The notes: generated by a model not told the origin, from the letters alone. A stretch of 64,000 nt of DNA from Clavaria fumosa (GCA_951802425.1 OX637802.1:3224001-3288000); one strand, 5' to 3'. Shown: positions 14,080 to 25,629, numbered from the stretch's first letter. Made by a program: numbers and translations.

Positions 14080-14400
14080 TTCCACTGCTGCCACTGCCAT
14101 TGTGCACTGCTACTGCTGCCATCATGTGCTGATGCCACTGCCACCACCATTGTGTGCTGCTGCTGCTGCCACTGTGGTTGTGCACTGCTGCTGTGGTCAC
14201 CACTGTCATCTACTGCTGCCACCACCATTGTGTGCCACTGCAGCCACCATCATTGTGCACCACTGCTGCCACTGTCATGTGCCGCTGTGGCTGTTGTCCT
14301 GTGCTGCTGCTGCCACCATTGTGTGCCACTGCCACTGCCATTGTGCACTGCTGCAGCTGCCATGCCACCACCACCATCATGAGTTGCTGCTGTCGTCATG
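14080..14400. repeat. Imperfect minisatellite of TGCTGCTGCCAC-type words
   Basis: About 320 bp are built from TGCTGCTGCCAC, CCACCATTGTG and close variants. All three plus frames therefore stay open for long distances as Cys/His/Ala/Val-rich translations with no domain. Confidence 0.7.
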
Positions 14401-14867
14401 TGCTGCCATCATGTGCTATGAACATGCTGTGTACGTGGAAGATCTAGAAGAGGCAATGGTCAATGTCGGAGGCGGAGTTGGAGTCATGTTGCTAGAGCAA
14501 GAAGGCAATGGCAGTTGAGTGGATGATGCAAGCTCAGAAGGAGAAGCAATGGGGGAAGGCACCAGGTTGGCAATCCCAGCAACAAGCAGCTGGCCAATGC
14601 CCTCACCCCCTCCTTGATGCTGCCCAGCACTGCAGCATTGAGGTGGTGGGCCAGGCTGGGACTCAGTAAATGGTCAGCCAACACCAGACCCTGGTAGCAG
14701 CATGTGTGAATTGGTTCTCATTACCATTTTCCAGTGTTGTATGTATTCCTCTGATTTAGAACACCTAGAATGATATATGGCCAATTGTAATCACAAGCTA
14801 GCTGCTCTACTTGTCCCATACATTAGCACCTCTGTTCACTGGCTGATTGCATGGTACATTGACTGCT

Positions 14868-15204
14868 CTAATTGTCCCATCCATTAGCATCTCTGATTGA
14901 CTGACTCATTGTATGATACATTAAGTCTTCTAATCATACCATGCATTGACTCCTCTGATTCAATGGCTAATACACAGCCACCTCTAGTTGTATGATATAT
15001 TGACCACTCTAGTCAAATAGCCAATATATTGACTGCTCTAATTGTCCCATACATTGGCATCTCTGATTGACTGACTCATTGTATGATACATTAAGTCTTC
15101 TAATCATACCATGCATTGGCTCTTCTGATTCAATGGCTAATACACCTCTAGTTGTATGATATATTGACCACTCTAGTCAAATAGCCAATATATTGACTGC
15201 TCTG
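14868..15204. repeat. Tandem duplication of a ~160-170-bp unit
   Basis: A block holding TGACTGCTCTAATTGTCCCA, TCTGATTGACTGACTCATTG and GACCACTCTAGTCAAATAGC occurs at about 14868-15026 and again at 15028-15204, nearly identical, with a partial third copy to ~15280. The function is unknown. Confidence 0.7.
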
Positions 15205-15638
15205 ATTGTCCCATACATGAACACCTCTGATTCACTGGCTGATTGCATGATACATTGACTGCTCTAATTGTTCCATACATTGGCACAGTCAGCCAGTCAG
15301 CCAGAATAGGAAATCAAGGGAAATTCAACATGATGAGATTGAGTTATATAATACACCCCCTGGTTTGAGTGATATTAAACCAAGGATATTGGGTTGTACA
15401 AAGCACTCTTGCTACAATCTAGTCTAATGACTGAGCAGGATCAAAGAGCTTAAGCAAACAGGCTCTACTACAGACTCAACAGCAGGTTGATATTACCATC
15501 TGGTCAGATGATTTATGACTTTCACCCAAAAAACAGGTGACAGGCAATTAACTGGAGGATATTGAGTGATACAATATACCCCCTTAATTTGAGTGATTAC
15601 AAACTACAGAATATCAAGTGATACAATACACCTCTCAA

Positions 15639-16196
15639 TGTCAGCCCAGGTCCCTCACAGAAGTGTAAGGGGGGAAGAACTTGATTTCAACATGGGGAAC
15701 TACAACTACTACATGTGGGGTATATATACTAGTGGGCAAGGCAGCACAAGGGATGAGTCACATGGGCAGGAATGAGGCTATGTGCTCTGAGTTGCAAGGG
15801 GTCAGAGAGGTGAAACAGGGCAAGGGGAATACTAAATAGGGAAGGGAGTGGCAAGGCACAGACAGGGGACAATGATAGGGAGAATGCTTGGCACAGTCTT
15901 GGCTGCCTGAGGGGAGACCTTGGTTAGCCCTGATTGTTTGATGGGGGACATCAGTACTGCTATCCTGGATCCACCTCCATCACAAATTCCAACATGTGGG
16001 AAAAGCTGCAGGCACCAGTTGGGGTCATGTGACAGGTAATGCTGTTAACGGCTGATAACACCTTTAACACTCCTGCAAGATTATGGGTGGGCACTAAAGG
16101 TCATGGTCCATCATGTGGCTTCACCATTCACTATTCGCTATTGACCTTCAGAATATGTTCGGGTTCCAGTGGTGGCTTAGGTAAGCAGTCCTGACA
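15639..16196 (-). repeat. 3' LTR of E1 (558 bp)
   Basis: The LTR begins TGTCAGGACTGC (from 16196 downward) directly after the polypurine tract and ends in CTGACA at 15639, so TGTCAG/CTGACA form the terminal inverted repeat. A TATATATA box lies near 15720-15730 on the minus strand. No target duplication can be tested because the partner LTR is missing. Confidence 0.7.
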
Positions 16197-16207
16197 TGGC
16201 CCCCTCT

Positions 16208-19200
16208 TCAAGGCTGGGCATCACAACTGGCCAGTTTCACTTTCTCTGGATGTTCGAGGAAGAAGTCACAAAGGAGCAATGAAATGTTGGTGAGATTCTG
16301 GTGGGGTTCCCAGGTGTTTTTTTCAACAGGGTAGCCTAGCCATTTCACCAGGTACTTTAGTCCACATCCTACTTTCTTTACGTCCAGAATCTCTTCAACG
16401 TCATATTCCAGGTGGTCATCATCAATGGTGGCAGAGGAGGGGGAGGTTGGGACTGAGGAGTGAAGGAAGGGGGAGTGTATGGAGTCAGTAGTGCTTCATT
16501 GAACACATTATGGATATGCCAGGCTGGTGGTAGTTTGAGGCAGTATCCAGCAGGCCCCACCTTCTCCACAACAGCCACAGGCCCAGCACACTTGTTATCA
16601 AGTTTCTTATTGGGGCAATCCATCTTTAAGTTTTGTGTGTTGAGTCACACAAGGTTCCCCTTTTGATACTCATGGCTGGGTCATTTCCCACCATCATAAC
16701 TCTTCTTCATGGCCAATGCCACTTTCTCCATAGCCTCCTTAGCAGCCTGTTGTGACTCTTCAAGCTTGGCCATCCACTCATCAGCTGCTGGATTTACTTG
16801 AGTCTGAGGGTGTATTCCTCCATTCCAGGGGTGTCATCCATAGTCCAGGAAGAAGGGAGTGTAGCCAGTCACAGAGTGTTCTCAGTTATTTAGCATGAAC
16901 TCTGCAGTGCTTAGCCACTCTGCCCAGTTGTCCTGGAGATGGTCCACATATCCCCATAGGTAGGTCTCAATCTCCTGGTTCACCTGTTTGGTTTGTCCAT
17001 CAGTCTGGGGGTGGAAAGCAGTACTCAGATTCACTTTTATTCCAATCATACAGTAGAATTCCTTCATAAATTGTGAGATGAATTGTGGCCTGCAATCACT
17101 GATGACTTTCTGAGGAATACTGTGGTTTCAGAACACCCAATCACACAAGATCCTAGCAGCTCCCAGACTTGTGAGGTTGAACCCAATCACCTCAATGAGT
17201 GTCTACTTGGTGAATTTATCAACAATGACAAGGATGGAGTCAAACCCATGGGACTGTGGGAGGGGCCCTACTATGTCCCAGCTGATTACCCACCATGGGC
17301 TGTCTGGCACTGGATGCAGGTAGAGGGGGGCAGCACATTTGGTCCTGTCAGGCTTGGTTCTTTGGCAACCTTTGCATCCAGCCACATAGCATTCTACATC
17401 TTTTACCATTTCAGGCCACCAGTAAGACTTGAGTACTGCAGCTTTCATTTTCTTAGCTCCAGGATGCCCTGCAATAGGGAGGTCATGGTCATAGTTGAGC
17501 ACTGTCTCATGCACAGCAGGGGGTATTCACACAGCATTGTTCTTCCACCATAGTCTGAAGCAGTCTTGCATCCAACTGTCATCAAGTTCATCAGGTTTCA
17601 GAACATATTCCATACTATTTTTCTGGAGTAGTGTCTCCATTTCAGAGGCAAAGCAGGTACAGGTTTCTACCTCAGAGGAGAATACTTGGATCAGAGCATC
17701 TCTGTAGTCCAGCCTTCAAGATGAAGTATTGGCTTTCATGTTACTTTTACCAGTCTGATATTTGATTTTGAAGTCGAAACACTGGAGTTCTCTGTACCAG
17801 TGGATCTGTCAGGGCTTCAGCTTCTGGGGCTTTCTGAAATACTGGAGGTTGGCATGATCAGTCCAGATCTCAAAAGTTTGCTCTGCTCCAATAAGATTTG
17901 CTCTCCATTCTCTGAGTGCTCTGATGACCACAAGAAACTCCTTGTCATAGACATCATAATTTCTCTCAGCAGCAGTGAGCGCCTGGGAGATGTAATTGAC
18001 TGGTCTCCAGGTACCATCTGTCTGTTGCTGGGAGAGTCCTCTGCCAATGACAAGGTTACTCACATCTGTTTCTTCCTTCCATTTACCCAAGTCCTGAGGT
18101 AGAGCGAGGACTGGGGCCAAGACAAGTGCTTTCTTTAAGTCCAGGAATGCTGCTTCCTGTTCTGTCTGCCAGCACCATGGGACATTGCCAGTAAGTTTAA
18201 ACAGAGGTTTGGCACATGTGGACAGGTTCGGGATGAAGCGACGCAGATTGTTGATGATCCCCAGGAAGCATTGGAGTTCCTTAACATTTCTAGGGCATGG
18301 CCAATTCCATATAGCTTCCACCTTTGCTGGATCATGTTCCAGTTGGTTGTGTGAGAGCCTGAGTCTGAGGTAGAACACCTTGCTTTTCTCAAACTCACAC
18401 TTACTCAGCTGGAGGCACAGTCCATTGTTGCAAAACCTTTGTAGCACACAGTCCATCCAGTAGCGCTGTGTCACAAGATCATTGGCAAACACAATGATGT
18501 CATCAATGTATGTAAGCACATGTCTGCCAGCAATCTCCTCTCTCAGGATATGACTCATGAACCTTTGGAATGTGGCTGGGGCATTCTGAAGCCCAAACCA
18601 CATAACCATGGGTTCAAACAATCCTTGTGAGGTTAAGAAAGTGCATTGCTCCTGGTGTCCTTCCCAGAGTCTCATTGACAGGAATCCTCCCTTCCCATCA
18701 ATCTTAGAGAAGATCTTCACTCCCCACAGCTTGTCTATACAGTCTCAGATGCATGGTAGTGGGAACTTGTCCTTGATCAGATATGAATTGAGTTTTGAGT
18801 AGTTGATGATGGGCCAAAGTTTGTCCTTTTCTTGCTTAAAGAAGAACAGGCTGGCATAGGGAGATTTGGAGGGCCTTATTCTCCCAGAAGCCAACTGCTC
18901 ATCTATCCAGCAGTTCATCTCAACTGTTTCTTCCCTAGTCAGCAAGTAGAGCTTGGAGGATAAGTGGCCTGGGTCTTTGCAAAACTTGATCTTAATATCA
19001 AAATTGGGTTGCAGTTTAGGCAACTCATCCCACTTAGCCTTGCTGAAGACTGTTGGATACAACAACAGCCAGTCTGGCATAGTTCCAGCATCCGAAAAGC
19101 AATTGTCCATAACCATTTGTAAAGCATTATCATAGTCACTGTTTTTGGGATAACGGTACTGGTTGTTAAACCTATTGTATTGGAAGCAGCTCTGGGGGCA

Positions 19201-20195
19201 GCACCTGAAGTATACTTTCCCCAAGGTCCAATCAATATCTGGATTATGTCTCAAGAGCCAATCATGTTCCAATATAACTTTATGTGACTTCATTGTGCCA
19301 AGTAACAAATGGATTCATTCTTGATGGTCTCCTATTATCAGGATAAGGTCAATTCCATACTTGATAGGACTAGTGTTGCCACAGCTTCAGCTTGAAGTCA
19401 GCTTCAAGCTGAAGCCCAGCTGGTCATAAGCCAAGCTGAGCCAATTGATCAGCTTGGCTTGACATCAGCTTGAAGCTTTCTCCAAGCTGCACAGCTGCTG
19501 CTCAAGCCACAGCTCCCAAGACGTCCATCAATGGGGCAAAGAATTGTTTTTTTCCTCCTCCACTGCCCTCCACTGCCCTCCACTATGCTTATCTGTGTCT
19601 GCAACTGTTGTCTATCACCAGGCAGCTGCTTCTCTCTATTCTTGTATGCATGGTTAGAGACATTGATGTCTGTCAATCCTGCCCTGGAGGAAGATCTTCT
19701 TGGAGACATGTTACTGGATGACTTTGACACTGTGTTTGACAAGGTATTAGCCACCATTGCCCAGGATGATGATGATGAGATGTAGTTCTATGATGGTATT
19801 TTTGTAATTCTAGGCCAGTTCCCATTATTAGCTGGCTGCAAGCCACAGCTAGCCAGCTGTAGCCACAGCTACAGCTTGAGTCAGCTTCAAGCTGCAGCTG
19901 GAGCTGCAGCCATAGCTACAGCTTCAGCTTGGGCGAAACAAGGTCAGCTTGTGAAGCCGAGCTGCGGAACACTAGATAGGACCATCTTTGTTTAGGGAAC
20001 CATCCATGTTATACACTTTGATTGGTGTTGGCAGGGGTACTGGTTCCAGTCCAAGGTCTTTGCACCAGGCAAGGTCCATGAAACAGTTCATGCATCCTGA
20101 GTCTATCAGGACCTTAGCGCTCCCCCACTGTGCCATGGTAAGGGTCTCAGAGTGAACCAGCAGAGTCAGGTCTTGCTTTCACTTTTTCAGTTTTT
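16208..20195 (-). pseudogene. E1 pol: protease, RT, RNase H, integrase (broken)
   Basis: Recognisable parts in order on the minus strand: the protease active-site motif IDSGCMNCFMD (~20080-20120, beyond the hAT insert); RT from ~19308 with YIDDIIVFANDL near 18500; RNase H (YDVYDKEFLVVI near 17960); the integrase zinc finger (HDLPIAGHPGAKKM...CQRTK, 17340-17500) and core (SWDIVGPLP, ADGQTEQ-like segment at 16900-17050). Stops and frameshifts separate these pieces. At the codon after FFLDYG the frame has TGA, as in E3 and E5. Not functional. Confidence 0.85.
19371..19974. mobile_element. Non-autonomous hAT-type MITE inside E1 pol
   Basis: The 604-bp insert starts TAGTGTTGCC and ends GGAACACTA, giving a short terminal inverted repeat (TAGTGTT). 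It is flanked by an exact 8-bp duplication GATAGGAC at 19363-19370 and 19975-19982. Removing it restores the pol alignment. Many AGCTTGAAGC/CAGCTTCAAGC words near both ends are typical hAT subterminal repeats. The 8-bp duplication and TAGTG-type end point to hAT. No transposase is encoded; a short plus-strand frame near 19531-19785 has no recognised domain. Confidence 0.88.
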
Positions 20196-20371
20196 CTTCT
20201 GAGATACCAATGGTCACTTTCAGTATTTCAGTATTTTTCACTTTCTTGCTGTCTTTGTCCTCAGCCTTATTCTCACTCTGGGCATGTCTCTGTTGCAAGA
20301 TCATATATCTACAGTTACAGGGGCAGGGGTGGGAACATGGCTCATACTATTATAGAGATGTAAGTTTGGAC

Positions 20372-21857
20372 TTACTCTGTCTCTCTTCCAAAATCCTGCT
20401 CCTGTGTAGGAGCCAGGGGACACTGCTGTTGTTGTTGTTGCTGGGCCACCTGGGTGCCAGCCATCTGTCTCTCTCTTTCATAAATCACAAGCTGGTCATG
20501 AAGCAACACCAACTCATTCTCATAATCTTCCACTTTGAGCTGTGCAGGGACCATGTGGCCTTGGGACATAGGGGCAAGTGTCCAGGAGGTGGCAGTTTCA
20601 GGCGATGTGACCAACTGGCCACAGCAGAAGCATCGATGCTCAGCAGCAGGGGCATGCATCTGGTCCACAATCATCTGGTCACCAGCACCAGCAGGACAGG
20701 GTAAAATTTGTGGAGCAGGAGCATGTTGCTGCTGCTACAGGGCAGAGGGTGCGACTTGGGGGGGCATTGGGATCGGATAGCATGGGGGTGTCAGGGGCAG
20801 GCAGAATTGCTGGGACTGGGTTTGGGCAGGGCAGCCTGCATTCTGCTCGCACACAATTGTGTTGAGCCTCCTCTGCTGGGCATCCAGCCTCTCAACCAAG
20901 CCCTTCCACCCAATGTAGGTGGTTGGCATCAGGTTGACACCATAAACGCATGTGGTTAACCTCCCGTTGAGGTTCAGCTCCAACCAGTGTACTAAAATAT
21001 CTGAATCCCCATTTGGGTCCAGATTGGCTTTGCACATCAATGTTCTGAACTGTGTGAAGGGCTCTGCTGCTTCTAGCAGACCCTGTTTCAGCTTGGCAAT
21101 GTCATTCAAGGCAGTTGTGGTAATGTTAGGGTTGTCAAAGGCCCTCCTTAAATCCATGACAAACACATCCCAGGTTCCTACTACTCCAGTGTTCAGTATT
21201 TCATCAGCTCTCACGTTTGCCCACTCTGCAGCAAACCCATCTCCAGTAATCTTACTCAACATGAAAAGGATCTTGTTGAGGTCTGTGGCATAAAGCCCCT
21301 GGTTGCCCAGGAACTGCAGTTGGAGGGACCTAAGGAAGGTCCAGAAGTTCTTCTTGTTGCTGTCAAAAGGGGTGACAGCTAGGTCCAGCCTCAGCATTTT
21401 GGCTGTGGGGATGGCATCAGCCATTTCGGGCTCAGGCAAGGGTGGTGGTGAGGGTGCAGGCAGTGATGGACTCTTGAGTCAGGGTGGCGGTGCTGGAGTC
21501 ATGGGTGGCTGTGGTGGTGGTGGTGACAGTGCTGGTTGGACTAGGTGCTCATCTAAAGTCATGAAGTCTATGGGGGGCTCAGTATGAACTGGCAGTGCTG
21601 GGGGGGATGGGGTTGATGGTTCAACAGATGAAGGTGATGGGGCAGTAGTCATGGAGGATGAACTGCTCATATCCAATGAGGCAAAGTTCTGTCTGGACCT
21701 CCATGGAAATGTTCATTGGTTTGGGTGCCAGCTCATCATTGTTGGAGTTGACATATTCCTCAAGGTCATCAAGGTTGATGTCAATGGGGCTAGTGGACAC
21801 CAATCTTGTTCTGGAGGCAGTGGTGTCTGGTAGGGCAACTCTCAATGCTTCTCTCAA
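20372..21857 (-). pseudogene. E1 gag remnant
   Basis: The frame at 21439-20735 encodes a capsid-like segment (LDLAVTPFDSNKKNFWTFLR, then ILVHWLELNLNGRL) homologous to gag of E2/E3. A Pro/Ser-rich N-terminal part lies at 21857-21479, and a degenerate zinc knuckle (RCFCCGQ) is near 20630. At least two frame changes break it. Confidence 0.75.
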
Positions 21858-21899
21858 TCTGTTCTCTCTCCTACATTCCTCCTGTCTGTGTAATATGGC

Positions 21900-22033
21900 A
21901 AAGTATGGGGCCAGTCTTCATTCCTCCTCTATATCCAGGTGGAGCTTGAAATATGGATATATATACCCAGTCTATGTAGCTGAGTTTAAAAGTGCCTCTT
22001 GAACCACAACCACCACCTTCCTATTTGAGAAAC
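21900..22033 (+). promoter_or_regulatory. Putative promoter with TATA-like sequence for the micro-exon gene
   Basis: ATATGGATATATATAC lies at about 21953-21968, some 65-80 bp before the proposed ATG at 22034. Placement is by inference only. Confidence 0.35.
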
Positions 22034-22629
22034 ATGTCTGACAAATCAGTAAGTGACTGGCTGATTAGTGTAAAGTTCTGATATACACATTCCTCATTTG
22101 GCACAGGGAACTGAGCCAAGGGAGTCTGGCAAGGTATGTGATTTATGATAAACACATTTCTCATTTGCCACAGGGGGATGAACCTGCTCTTCCAAGAGGG
22201 CCTGGTAAGGTATGTGATTAGCATAAATTTATGATAAACACATTTTTCATTTCACACAGGGAGATGAACCTGCTCTTCCCAGCAGACCAGGCAAGGTATG
22301 TGATTAGTGATAAACAAATTATCATTTTTCATAGGGAGATAAATCAAGGCCAAGCAAGGTATGTGATTAGTGTGAGTTCTGATAAACACATTGCTAATCA
22401 TAATTCTCATTTGCCACAGGGAAAACAACTGGCAAGCACAGGGGAATCAAGCAGGGTATGTGATTATTCTAGATTCATGCTAATTACAATTCTAATTTTG
22501 CACAGAATGGAGTTCCAGAAGCACAAAGTGATTCAGACAATGTGTGTGGTTTGCATAACTCAACCTGAGTCCTCAACTTATTTTTTGCAGACAAACCCTG
22601 ATCCAGAGGAAGAAAGTGTTCTAAGTGGA
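22034..22629 (+). other. Micro-exon array: eight short exons, all phase 0
   Basis: Exons read 22034-22048, 22107-22133, 22174-22209, 22260-22295, 22335-22358, 22420-22455, 22506-22541 and 22591-22629 (15, 27, 36, 36, 24, 36, 36, 39 nt). Introns are 39-61 nt; six of the seven begin GTATGTG, GTGTGTG or GTAAGTG, and all end in CACAG, GCAG or ATAG. Every exon is a whole number of codons. The peptides are related (GTEPRESGK, GDEPALPRGPGK, GDEPALPSRPGK, GDKSRPSK), so the exon plus its intron was duplicated repeatedly. The next exon, 26532-26573 (42 nt), lies beyond E2 and is also phase 0. Confidence 0.7.
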
Positions 22630-22640
22630 GTATGTGATCA

Positions 22641-22931
22641 TATCAGACTGGGTCTCACACAACTTAAGCGTAAGGTCATGACGACAATACTAAGATAAGG
22701 GGAAAAGAGTACAAAAAAGGAAAAGTGAAAGTACTTATAGCGAACGCTTCGGCACTTGCCGACTTTCCCACGCTCGGACCCTTGGATCACGTGATGCGCC
22801 CAGGCCCCAGGTCATGTGATCTTACATGATTACATAATCCGACCCAGCCACAGGTCATGTGACCTTCCAACAACCCTCCCCAGTTTCTCCACAACTGCAC
22901 TTTGGGATGGCTTACATAAGCGATCCTAACA
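22641..22931 (-). repeat. 3' LTR of E2
   Basis: 291 bp, sense start TGTTAGGATCGC at 22931 and end CTGATA at 22641. It is preceded by the polypurine tract AAGAGGGGGGTGA. A TATAAGTAC box sits upstream of the ATCTTAGTATT motif used for priming (see the primer-binding site). Confidence 0.95.
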
Positions 22932-22942
22932 TCACCCCCCTC

Positions 22943-24589
22943 TTAAGGCTGGGCGTCCCGACCAGCTAGCTTGGCCTTGTCGTACACATCGTAGTTCTTC
23001 TCAGCTGCAGTGAGGGCCTTGGAGATATAGTCAACAACTCTCCAGGTTCCATCCGCCTGCTGCTGCGAGAGCACTCCACCAGTTGCCAAGTTGCTTGCAT
23101 CTGTCTCTACCTTCCATCTCCCTTTGTCCTGAGGCAGAGCCAAGACTGGGGCCGATACAAGTGCCTGGCGGAGATCTCGGAAGGCTGCTTCCTCCTCCTC
23201 CTCCCATTTCCACGGAACATTCCCAGTCAGCCGGAAGAGTGGCTTTGCCCGGGCAGAAAGATTCGGGATGTGCTGGCGGAGGTAGTTCAGCATCCCATTG
23301 AACCTCTGGACATCCTTCACATTCTTAGGACGTGGCCAATCTCGGACTGCCGCACCCTTGGCCGGATCATGCTCTAGTCTGTTGTGGGAGATCTTCATCC
23401 CCAGGAAGATGATCTCACTCTTCTCAAACTCGCATTTACTGAGTTTGAGACACAACCCATTCTCTCCAAACTTCCTCAAGACCCGATCCATCCAGTACCG
23501 GTGTGTAGCCAAGTCCTCTGCAAACACAATGACATCATCCACATAGGCCCTCACATGTCCTCCTGCAATCTCCTCCCTCAACACATGATTCATGAAGCGT
23601 TGGAAGGTGGCAGGGGCATTCTGCAGTCCAAACCACATGACAGCTGGTTCGAAGAGTCCACGGGGTGTCAGGAAGGCGCAGCGGTGCTGGTGCTCGGGCC
23701 AGACCTGCATAGATGGGAAACCTCCTTTTGCATCAATCTTAGAGTAGATCGACGCTCCTTTAAGCACATCCACTGTGTCTCGGATGCGGGGAAGGGGGTA
23801 CTTGTCCTTGATCAGGTGTGCATTCAGCCTCGAGTAGTCGATGATTGGCCGCAGTTTGTCCTTCTCATGTTTGAAGAAGAAGGGGCTGGCATACGGGGAT
23901 TTCGAGGGCCGGATTCGTCCAGAAGCAAGCTGCTCATCCACCCAACGGTTCATCTCCACCATCTCCTGCCATGTCAAAGAATACAGCTTGGAGGAGAGGT
24001 GCTCAGGGTCCTTTTTGAATTCGATCTTAATATCGAAGTCTGGTCGGGAGCGGGGAAGTTCATCCCACTTCGCTTCACTAAACACCAAAGGGTAGCGGCT
24101 GGGCCAATCGGGGGTAGGGCCAGAGTTGGGAAAACGGGTGTCCAGAATACTCGTGGATGCGAGGGTACTCGTTTTCAGGGGTGCAGGGGCTCGAGGGGAT
24201 GGGGAACACTGTGGGGGGCAGCGGGTAAGGCTCAGCTCTGCCTTCTGCCAGTCAATATCCGGGTTGTGCCGCTTGAGCCAGTCATGCCCAAGGATGACCT
24301 TGTGGGACTGGGTCTTTCCCAGCAGAAAGTGGATCCGCTCCTGGTGGTCACCAACTCTCACCAGCACCTCTATCCCATACCGGACCTTTCCATTCCTGTT
24401 CTGTGTCCCATCCACATTATACATGGTGATTGGGTTCAGCAGGAGAGATGGCTCCAGTCCCACTCCTTTTGCCCACTCCAAATCCATGAAGCAGTTGGTG
24501 CACCCTGAGTCGACAAGGGCCTTCATTGTAGTCCCTTTGCCAGTGCTGAAAGCCTCCAAGTGCACCTGGATGGCTAGCTCTCGTGGCAC
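22943..24589 (-). pseudogene. E2 pol: protease-RT-partial RNase H fused to the pol C-terminus
   Basis: The frame runs from MPRELAIQVHLEAF through an aspartic protease with intact DSG (ALVDSGCTNCF) and an RT with the YVDD motif (AYVDDVIVFAEDL) into RNase H (NYDVYDK). It then jumps directly to AKLAGRDAQP, the last residues of pol in E3 and E5. The joint lies in GACAAGG, present at both ends of the missing piece, so the deletion probably arose through 7-bp microhomology; it keeps the frame. In E3 and E5 protease follows gag in one continuous frame, whereas here an 11-bp duplication shifts the junction. Confidence 0.9.
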
Positions 24590-25629
24590 ATGTGTGGCAC
24601 ATGTTTCCGCACTTCTGGCCGCACTCTGGTTAGGCGCTCTGCCAGTCTCACTTCCTCCTTCACCTCAGCCCCAATTCGGGTATGTCTCCGCTGCAAGATA
24701 GTATATCGGGGTATACTTGCAGCAGGCACAGGGACGGAAAGGGGGCTGGCACACTTCTTCTCCCCAGTGGGAGTCCTCCTCTCTCTCTCACACAGCTCTA
24801 TGCAGGCTCGGAGCCATGCAATCTCTTTCTCATATCCCTCCACCATTTGGGGGGCACATGGTGCTGCCCGGGTTTGGGCCCTTGGGGCCTGCGGACGCGT
24901 ATCAGGCAGGGGGCAGAAACGGACAGCATGGCCAGTCTGGTGGCATCGGAAACAACATCTCTCATCAGCAGGGGCCCATCCTCGGGCCATGGCCACATCT
25001 GGAGTACACAGCAGAGGGGTCACAAGAGGTCGCGAAACGGTCACGGCAGGTCGCGGTAGGGTCGCGGTGGGTCGCAGTGTCCGTTCCGTGAGTATCCCAT
25101 CCAGTCGCCTTTGCTGGGCATCAAGCCTCTCAGCCAGCACCTTCCATTCTCCATATGTCTCTGGCATTGGGGAGACACCATAGATTCTCTCCACCAACCT
25201 CCTACTCAGGTTCAACTCCAGCCAATGGACTAGGATTCCTGAGTCCTTCTCTGCACTCAACTTCGCCCGTTGGAACAGCATCTCGAATTTCGCGAAGAAC
25301 TCTGGTGCTGTCATGGCACCCTGTTTCAGCCCTGCAATATCGGCAAGGGCAGTCGCACAGTCATTCGGGTCATCGAATGCGCGCTTCATCTCCTCCACAA
25401 ACTCTGCCCAGGTTCCGGCCTCGCCACTACCCAGGATCTCTTCTGCCTTCATATTCGCCCATTCTGCAGCGAATCCATCTCCAACAATTTTGCTCAGAGC
25501 AAAGAGGACCTTCACCAGGTCCACAGCATAGGTAGTCGGGTTCGCCATAAACAGGAGGCGAAGGGATCGGAGGAACGTATGGAAGTTCCTTTTCTGCCCA
25601 TCAAAGGGGGCAATGGCTAGGTCCAGCAT
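24574..25629 (-). CDS. E2 Gag (capsid and CCHC zinc knuckle)
   Basis: The likely start is the ATG at 25629 (MLDLAIAPFDGQ); the frame is open upstream only through a leader GTG. The capsid-like part holds GFAAEWANMKAEEILG and ILVHWLELNLSRRL. A single CCHC knuckle (CFRCHQTGHAVRFC) lies near the middle and a coiled, charged segment follows. The frame ends at 24574, because an 11-bp tandem repeat (ACATGTGCCAC) shifts it away from pol. Gag packages the element RNA in virus-like particles. Confidence 0.85.
   Translation of the reverse strand: MLDLAIAPFDGQKRNFHTFLRSLRLLFMANPTTYAVDLVKVLFALSKIVGDGFAAEWANMKAEEILGSGEAGTWAEFVEEMKRAFDDPNDCATALADIAGLKQGAMTAPEFFAKFEMLFQRAKLSAEKDSGILVHWLELNLSRRLVERIYGVSPMPETYGEWKVLAERLDAQQRRLDGILTERTLRPTATLPRPAVTVSRPLVTPLLCTPDVAMARGWAPADERCCFRCHQTGHAVRFCPLPDTRPQAPRAQTRAAPCAPQMVEGYEKEIAWLRACIELCERERRTPTGEKKCASPLSVPVPAASIPRYTILQRRHTRIGAEVKEEVRLAERLTRVRPEVRKHVPHMCHES

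Larger units (their letters stand above)
13281..15638. other. Repeat-rich intergenic region
   Basis: No gene is supported. The stretch holds the MYST promoter side, an A-rich run of AAAAAGTT-like words (13680-13900), a second TCAAGAC cluster, a CTG/CCA-rich tract, a tandem duplication, and near 15340-15638 two direct copies of an ATATTGAGTGATACAATA-like sequence. The open frame at 13814-14518 (+) is mostly low-complexity Cys/His/Ala translation of the triplet-like tract. Confidence 0.45.
15639..21860 (-). mobile_element. E1: decayed Ty3/gypsy chromovirus, 3' LTR kept, 5' LTR not found
   Basis: Reading on the minus strand: a gag region, protease, reverse transcriptase/RNase H, integrase and a C-terminal remnant, then a polypurine tract (AGAGGGGGCCA) and a 3' LTR. 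The coding part holds many stops and frameshifts. It is CpG-poor and clearly diverged from the E2-E5 family (YIDD instead of YVDD in RT). No matching LTR was seen upstream of gag, where the next gene begins at 22034, so the 5' end was lost. A non-autonomous hAT element is inserted in the protease/RT linker at 19371-19974. Confidence 0.85.

Noticed and set aside
13814..14518. A 234-residue Cys/His-rich protein
   Set aside because: Most of it is the translation of a TGCTGCCAC-type repeat that is open in several frames; no metal-binding spacing is kept.
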